A model generated the notes under the pieces. It made no database searches, had not been told where the DNA came from, and saw only the letters and a program-made list of their open reading frames with translations. The position numbers were made by a program, and so were the translations under genes. From an uncultured Clostridia bacterium (GTDB lineage: Bacteria; Bacillota; Clostridia; TANB77; CAG-508), in contig CANQES010000022.1 in assembly GCA_947595555.1 (NCBI GenBank), forward strand, positions 1-17,179: a DNA stretch of 17,179 bases. Direction: 5' to 3'. Below are positions 13,207-17,179 of this stretch, piece by piece; the first letter of the stretch is position 1; every line of letters begins with the position of its first letter.

Positions 13207-14391
13207 TTAAAATACAATTTTTTCATTTGTCCCTATATTTTCTAGCACTTCATATGTAACGTAGATATCAATACTATCTCCTTTGTCATAAGTGTTGATA
13301 TTTTTCCCTACGATTGATTCTTTATTTTCAATGTCGTGGTCTAATTCCTGCTGTAATTGTTGTATCCCTATGTTTTTTGCTTCTTCTGGTTCGTATGTTT
13401 TTGGTTCTTCTTCTATTTCTTTATTTGTTATTTTTATTATAGAAATTGGTAAATAAAAATCTGAAAATAATTTCATTTTGTTTTCCGTTTCTATTGTATC
13501 ATAAATTTTGAATTTTGAAACCCCTTTGTGCAAATTTATTTTAAAATTATTAAATTTTATTGTATATTTATTTTCAATGTTCCCTGTTTCCCTTCTTTCC
13601 GTAGTATTATATGGTATGTTAATATATTTTGTATGCCATACTTTTGCTTCAATGTCACCTTTTGCATGCACATATCTAATTCCTGTATATTTTCCTTCCA
13701 TCCAGCCATTGATTAATGTTTCTCCTTTGTTTACAGTATCTCCTACTTTTACATTTGCAGTCCCTGTTTGCGCATTTATTTTTGTAATGATTCCCACTTT
13801 ATCAGATACTATGCTACAGTATTCGTCTTCATCTATTATATTCGGTTTTTGGTCTGCCTTCACAATTTTTACAATGGCATTTGTTCCTTTTAGTTCAATA
13901 CCCATCCATGCAATATCTTGCCTTTGTAGTCGAATTTGATTAATAATGTCTTTAGTATCAATTTGTTTTTTTAGCTTTCCTATTTTGAGTCCTGCTTTTT
14001 CAATGTCTTGTGCTATATTTTCTAACTGTTGCCCATTTTCTTCTTGAATGTCTACATTCCATACAAAATGTGATGATACTAGTATTGCAATTAATAGTAA
14101 CAATAAAAATATGAAAAAAATTTTTCTTTTTTTATAACGATGTATTATAAAAGGCATTCCTCGTTTATTTCTAATTTTTATCTTGCATCTGGTTTTTCTT
14201 GCTATTCTACATATTTGCTTAAAATCTTGTACGTTTGCTCTACATTCTAATTGTATGTCGTTTTTTCTTTTTAAATGCCAAATTATTATTTTTTGGCTGC
14301 GACACATATTTATAAATCTTTCAATATAATATCCTTCTATGCTAATGGTTAAATATCCTATTATATAGCTAATTAATATTTTTACTATCAT
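13207..14391 (-). CDS. yqfD: Sporulation protein YqfD
   Basis: A 394-aa membrane protein of the YqfD family, under sigma-E control and needed for efficient sporulation in Bacillus. The N-terminal cytoplasmic region, with IRNKRGMPFIIHRYKKRK at 73-90, leads into one transmembrane helix at 91-111. The extracytoplasmic part carries the family pattern: LQRQDIAWMGIELKGTNAIVKI, then DEYCSIVSDKVGIITKINAQTGTANVKVGDTVNKGETLING, whose GIITKI...VKVGDTV stretch resembles a lipoyl/barrel-sandwich hybrid fold. AAAGGA lies 9 bases before the ATG. It follows yqfC by 13 bases, the conserved yqfC-yqfD order. No sigma-E promoter is visible directly ahead of either gene. Confidence 0.93.
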   Translation of the reverse strand: MIVKILISYIIGYLTISIEGYYIERFINMCRSQKIIIWHLKRKNDIQLECRANVQDFKQICRIARKTRCKIKIRNKRGMPFIIHRYKKRKIFFIFLLLLLIAILVSSHFVWNVDIQEENGQQLENIAQDIEKAGLKIGKLKKQIDTKDIINQIRLQRQDIAWMGIELKGTNAIVKIVKADQKPNIIDEDEYCSIVSDKVGIITKINAQTGTANVKVGDTVNKGETLINGWMEGKYTGIRYVHAKGDIEAKVWHTKYINIPYNTTERRETGNIENKYTIKFNNFKINLHKGVSKFKIYDTIETENKMKLFSDFYLPISIIKITNKEIEEEPKTYEPEEAKNIGIQQLQQELDHDIENKESIVGKNINTYDKGDSIDIYVTYEVLENIGTNEKIVF

Positions 14392-14404
14392 TCTCTTTAT
14401 CCTT

Positions 14405-14683
14405 TCAATCTACTGTTCTCTCCATCTCCATGCTTTCAATGTGTCCTGTTACTTTTATGTCATCATTTGTCATATTTTCTAAGTTTAGATTAAACCCGTT
14501 TATGTTTATAATTCCTATGTGCGTATTAATTCTCACAAAGTATTCTTCATATTCTAGAATCCCTTTGAAGTTTTCTATTATCATTTCGTCAAATCCTGTT
14601 ATGATAATTTTCGGTATATTTGAATAAACTTCTCTTGGTAATTCTAGTATCCTGTCTATTTTATTATAGTTTTTCTTTTTCAT
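14405..14683 (-). CDS. yqfC: Sporulation protein YqfC
   Basis: A 92-aa small beta-rich protein of the YqfC family, paired with YqfD and sigma-E controlled in Bacillus. The family pattern is visible: LPREVYSNIPKIIITGFDEMIIENFKGILEYEE followed by INGFNLNLENMTNDDIKVTGHIESMEM. GGAAGGATAGGC precedes the ATG. Only 13 bases separate it from the stop of the pdaA-like fragment upstream, so its promoter must lie within or beyond that interrupted gene. Confidence 0.92.
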   Translation of the reverse strand: MKKKNYNKIDRILELPREVYSNIPKIIITGFDEMIIENFKGILEYEEYFVRINTHIGIININGFNLNLENMTNDDIKVTGHIESMEMERTVD

Positions 14684-14696
14684 GCCTATCCTTCCC

Positions 14697-15086
14697 TTAA
14701 TTAAATTCGTCTAATGACTTAAATTCGTATCCCATCGCTTTTGCTTCTCTTATAACTGAATCTAAGATATTCGTGTTTGTTTTTGAGTTTCCATGCAATA
14801 GCATTATTTCTCCATTGTGTAAATTGTCTAATATTTTTTTCTTTGCTGTGGTTTCATCTGGCTGTTTGTCTTCATTCCAGTCTTCATAAGCAAATGACCA
14901 CATGACCGTTTTGTATCCCATCTGCTTGGTAATTTTTAGGGTGTTTTCACTAAATTCCCCTTTTGGTGGTCTTATATATGTCATTTCATATTTGAATTTT
15001 TCATAGATTGCTTCATGTAGTTTCATTATTTCTTCTTTTATTTGGCTTTCTGTAAGTTCTGGCATGCTTTTATGGTTTACTGTATG
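14697..15086 (-). pseudogene. C-terminal half of a PdaA-like polysaccharide deacetylase, interrupted by an element
   Basis: The frame encodes the second half of a PdaA-type N-acetylmuramic acid deacetylase, which makes the muramic delta-lactam of spore cortex. Visible are the zinc-ligand motif His-x3-His (HTVNH, 15072-15086), RPPKGEFSE, the block SFAYEDWNEDKQ that matches the PdaA-typical SLAF-DW region, and the LLHGNS motif followed by the C-terminal FKSLDEF. About 130 N-terminal residues, including the catalytic Asp-Asp motif and the signal peptide, are missing. Homology stops just before HTVNH, and the frame meets a stop codon at 15123-15125. The Met at 15065 has no ribosome binding site. 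The serine recombinase gene begins its 3' end only 70 bases away, so the gene was almost certainly split by that element; the first half should lie beyond its other end. Confidence 0.85.
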
Positions 15087-15106
15087 TATTTCAGATTCCT
15101 TAAGTC

Positions 15107-15136
15107 CAGTATTGGTTAATTTTTAAACTAATACTG
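15107..15136. repeat. Imperfect palindrome at the element end, candidate recombinase site
   Basis: CAGTATT (15107-15113) and AATACTG (15130-15136) are exact reverse complements. The next four bases inside also pair (one G-T), giving 11 pairs around an 8-base AT centre. It sits between the recombinase stop and the truncated gene, with no T-tract on the minus strand, so it is not a good terminator. Large serine recombinases bind roughly 30-50-bp sites with imperfect inverted repeats, so this could be part of the attachment site. Confidence 0.45.
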
Positions 15137-15156
15137 AATTAAAGTTTTAGCCTTTA

Positions 15157-16749
15157 TTATATTTTTTCAAATATAAATTTTATAAATATATTTTTTTCAC
15201 TATCAAATTCTATTTTATTAATTAGTTTTTTATACATTTCTTTTGTTATATTTTTTAGACTTAATATTTTATTTGTTTCTTCTAAAATATTATCAATATC
15301 TATTTTTTCTAATTCTTCTTTTTGTTTTTTTATGTCACATTCAAAATTATTTATTTGGTTTAAAATTTTTTCTTTTTCTTCATTTTTTTTAGAATAAAAT
15401 TTTTCAAAATCTATTTGTGTAATTATTTTATTTATTTTATCTTGATACATTTCTTCTAATATATTATTAATTAAATTTAATTGATTTTTACTTGTGTTTA
15501 AGTTTTCTTCTAATTTTTTTAGTTTTTCTTTTGCTTTTACCTTTGAATTTTTAAAAATATTTTTCAATTCTTCCTCTGAATATTTAATATGTTCTATTTC
15601 TTTTTTTAATTCTTTTTTTACTTTTTCTTCTATAAAATCTGCTCGTATTTGTTTATTATTGCAATTTCCTCTATTACTGTTTTTATTTGAACATATAAAA
15701 TAATCTGCTCTCCATTCATTTCCAGATTTTCTTTGTTCTACTCTTGTTCTTAATGTTGCAATTCCGCCGCATTCCTTGCAAAATATTAAACCTTTAAGTG
15801 GATGATCAAATTTTCTTGTTCTTGTAATATGTTTACTTCTTATTTTTGCTTGTGCTTTATCCCATATATTTATATCTATAATTGGTTTGTGCATATTTTC
15901 TACTATAATATATTCTTCAGGATTAGTTGTTCTAACTTTTGCAATCTTATGACTTACTTTTTGAAACTTTCTTCCTACTACATTCCCGATATATACTTCA
16001 TTTTTTAATATTTTTCCTATTTGTGTTCTATACCATAAGTATTTTCCATTTGGATTACAACTTTCTCTTTTCATAAAAGTGGGGATTTTTAAATACATAG
16101 CTGGTGCTAATATTTCTCTTTTATTTAATTCATCTGCTATTTTTTGTGGTGACATTCCTTTATTTACATACATATCAAATATATCTTTTATAATTTCTGC
16201 TGCATATTCATCAATAATTAAATGATTTTTTATAAGTTTATCTTTTTTATAACCATATGGTGCTATTCCTCCTTGAAACTCACCCTTTTCAATTTTTCTT
16301 TGCTTAACACTTTTTATTTTATTTGAGATATCTTGTGCATAATAATCATTAAAACTTAATTTAAATGTCAGAAATTGAAGTCCATCTGATTCTAAAGTAT
16401 CTACATTGTCTCCAATTGAAATATATCTTATAGCATTTGATGGAAAATATCTTTCTAAATAATATCCTGTATCTATATGGTCTCGTCCAAATCTTGACAA
16501 ATCTTTTGTTATTATACAATCTATTTTTCCTTCTTCAATATCTTTTAACATTTCTTGAAACCCTGGTCTATCAAAGTTTGTCCCTGTATATCCATCATCT
16601 GCATATTCTTTTACTTCTTTTAAATCTTTATGTTTATTTATATAAGTATTTATTATATCTCTTTGATTCTCAATACTTTCGCTTTCTCGATCATCTCCAT
16701 CGTCTCTTGATAGTCTCATATATTTAGCTACTTTATATTGCCTTGTCAT
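15157..16749 (-). CDS. Large serine site-specific recombinase (TnpX/TndX-like)
   Basis: Catalyses integration and excision of the element through a serine-DNA intermediate. Domains in order: resolvase catalytic domain at about residues 6-155, with nucleophile Ser14 in KYMRLSRDD, RESESIENQR and KDLSRFGRD (82-90); recombinase DNA-binding domain at about 165-300; zinc ribbon at about 318-365 with Cys324-x2-Cys327 and Cys353/Cys363; and a long Lys/Glu-rich coiled coil at about 383-500. The length of 530 aa suits the Tn4451/Tn5397 group. All motifs are intact, so the enzyme looks active. AGGTGTAGGAA lies before the ATG, inside the end of the 41-aa gene that stops 3 bases upstream. The 3' end faces the interrupted pdaA-like gene. 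A recombination directionality factor is not evident in the window. Confidence 0.95.
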   Translation of the reverse strand: MTRQYKVAKYMRLSRDDGDDRESESIENQRDIINTYINKHKDLKEVKEYADDGYTGTNFDRPGFQEMLKDIEEGKIDCIITKDLSRFGRDHIDTGYYLERYFPSNAIRYISIGDNVDTLESDGLQFLTFKLSFNDYYAQDISNKIKSVKQRKIEKGEFQGGIAPYGYKKDKLIKNHLIIDEYAAEIIKDIFDMYVNKGMSPQKIADELNKREILAPAMYLKIPTFMKRESCNPNGKYLWYRTQIGKILKNEVYIGNVVGRKFQKVSHKIAKVRTTNPEEYIIVENMHKPIIDINIWDKAQAKIRSKHITRTRKFDHPLKGLIFCKECGGIATLRTRVEQRKSGNEWRADYFICSNKNSNRGNCNNKQIRADFIEEKVKKELKKEIEHIKYSEEELKNIFKNSKVKAKEKLKKLEENLNTSKNQLNLINNILEEMYQDKINKIITQIDFEKFYSKKNEEKEKILNQINNFECDIKKQKEELEKIDIDNILEETNKILSLKNITKEMYKKLINKIEFDSEKNIFIKFIFEKI

Positions 16750-16752
16750 TTC

Positions 16753-16878
16753 CTACACCTTGCTTTCTTCTTTGTTATTAAATAATCTAATAAATTCTTG
16801 TTCTAATATTTCATTAAGAATTTCTTTTAAATCTTTATTTCCATAAGCAATTTGTATCTCATTATTTTGACTATTCAT
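16753..16878 (-). CDS. 41-aa leader protein ahead of the recombinase
   Basis: A short acidic helical protein starting MNSQNNEIQIAYGNKDLKEI and ending in EESKV. It has an excellent ribosome site (GGAGGC, 5-8 bases before the ATG) and stops 3 bases before the recombinase ATG, so the two are almost surely translated together. The YGNK stretch followed by an amphipathic helix recalls small proteins found next to serine recombinases in Firmicutes elements, but I cannot name a family. A role as recombination directionality factor or simply as a translational coupler is possible; neither can be shown here. Confidence 0.7.
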   Translation of the reverse strand: MNSQNNEIQIAYGNKDLKEILNEILEQEFIRLFNNKEESKV

Positions 16879-16920
16879 ATGCTTGCCTCCATTCTTTATT
16901 TAATACTATGAGACAAATCT

Positions 16921-16955
16921 AAAAAAAATAACTAAAGATTTTACTCTTTAGCTAT
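16921..16955 (-). terminator. Intrinsic terminator of the LPQTG protein gene
   Basis: On the minus strand AGCTAAAGA, loop GTAAAA, TCTTTAGTT (one G-T pair), then A and eight T. It starts about 20 bases after the stop of the surface-protein gene and separates it from the 41-aa gene and recombinase. Confidence 0.85.
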
Positions 16956-16972
16956 TTTATAAAATAATTATT

Positions 16973-17179
16973 TTATATTAAATTTTTATATTTTTTATAA
17001 AATACTACACTTATACTAAAAGAATCTACTATAGCTGTTAATAATACCAAATTTGTTGTTTTTCCTGTTTGTGGTAATGCTGTAGGTGCAGTAGTTTTTG
17101 GTTCTTCTTTTGATGGACTTTCTTTTATTGGATTGTCTTTAGGTGGTGTTTCTTTTTCTGGATTATCCTTAGGTGGATC
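16973..17179 (-). CDS. C-terminus of an LPQTG cell-wall-anchored surface protein
   Basis: The last 68 residues of a protein that runs off the window edge. Residues 1-34 of the visible part are Pro/Lys/Glu-rich with a 10-residue repeat (PPKDNPEKET, then PPKDNPIKES, then a degenerate copy), typical of a wall-spanning stalk. A sorting signal follows: LPQTG at 35-39, a hydrophobic stretch (NLVLLTAIV...SISVVFY) and a basic KKYK tail. It would be cleaved after Thr by a sortase and linked to peptidoglycan. The hydrophobic segment contains an Asp, which is unusual, but the overall signal is clear. As part of the mobile element it is probably cargo; its functional domain is not in the window. Confidence 0.9.
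   Translation of the reverse strand, partial: DPPKDNPEKETPPKDNPIKESPSKEEPKTTAPTALPQTGKTTNLVLLTAIVDSFSISVVFYKKYKNLI

Larger units (their letters stand above)
15087..17179. mobile_element. One end of a large-serine-recombinase element inserted in a pdaA-like gene
   Basis: From the break in the deacetylase frame (about 15087-15095) to the window edge lie a putative attachment region, a large serine recombinase, a small leader gene, and the end of an LPQTG surface-protein gene, all read on the minus strand. Base composition looks even more AT-rich than the operon to the left. The other end, the total length and any transfer genes are outside the window, so I cannot tell a transposon, a prophage or an integrative conjugative element apart. 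Confidence 0.75.

Noticed and set aside
13508..13939. 143-codon open frame on the plus strand with hydrophobic residues
   Set aside because: It is antisense to yqfD; the apparent membrane character comes from reading the reverse of a charged protein.
1..17179. CRISPR array, phage-defence cassette or toxin-antitoxin pair
   Set aside because: No regularly spaced repeats were seen by reading, and apart from the unknown 90-aa and 401-aa proteins every larger gene fits a housekeeping, sporulation or recombinase family.

Overview
This is an AT-rich window from a Gram-positive bacterium, most likely an anaerobic spore-former of the Clostridia. That inference rests on purine-rich GGAGG-type ribosome binding sites, the sporulation-associated pair yqfC-yqfD, a pdaA-like spore-cortex deacetylase remnant, scpB, a YlbF-family protein, a YerB/DUF3048 protein and a sortase with an LPQTG substrate. 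Two aminoacyl-tRNA synthetases are unusually short (AlaRS 585 aa, ProRS 426 aa), a trait I associate with some uncultured gut Clostridia and candidate-phyla bacteria. I cannot name a species.

Left part (1-4050, minus strand): the 5' end of a tRNA, a sortase, then alaS followed closely by a HIT-family hydrolase, then a membrane-anchored M23 peptidase that appears to use an ATT start codon. Middle (4220-6321): two tandem Xre-type regulators on the plus strand, each preceded by the same two-part box. A convergent pair follows: a small alarmone synthetase (RelQ type) and an uncharacterised 90-aa protein. Then comes an initiator tRNA-Met with a near-consensus promoter and a two-way terminator.

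Next (6378-8999, minus): a GDT1/TMEM165-type cation transporter behind a 26-bp palindrome, a ProRS without its editing insertion, and scpB without scpA beside it. A 54-aa plus-strand gene with its own promoter ends in a 19-bp terminator shared with the converging operon. That operon (9337-14683, minus) reads yqfC, yqfD, an unrecognised 401-aa helical protein, ybeY, a YerB-like protein, a YlbF-family protein and a membrane zinc peptidase. In Bacillus-type genomes phoH and the HD phosphohydrolase yqfF usually lie between yqfD and ybeY; here the unknown protein takes that place.

Right end (about 15087-17179): one end of a mobile element. A large serine recombinase, a 41-aa leader gene and the C-terminus of an LPQTG surface protein abut a pdaA-like gene cut at its zinc-binding His-x3-His motif. 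The recombinase gene lies next to the break. The arrangement resembles intervening elements such as skin that split sporulation genes and are excised during sporulation. Whether this one excises, or is simply a disruptive insertion, cannot be decided from the window because its far end is not included. No gene-free stretch exceeds 300 bases; the longest, 4013-4302, holds two divergent promoter regions.
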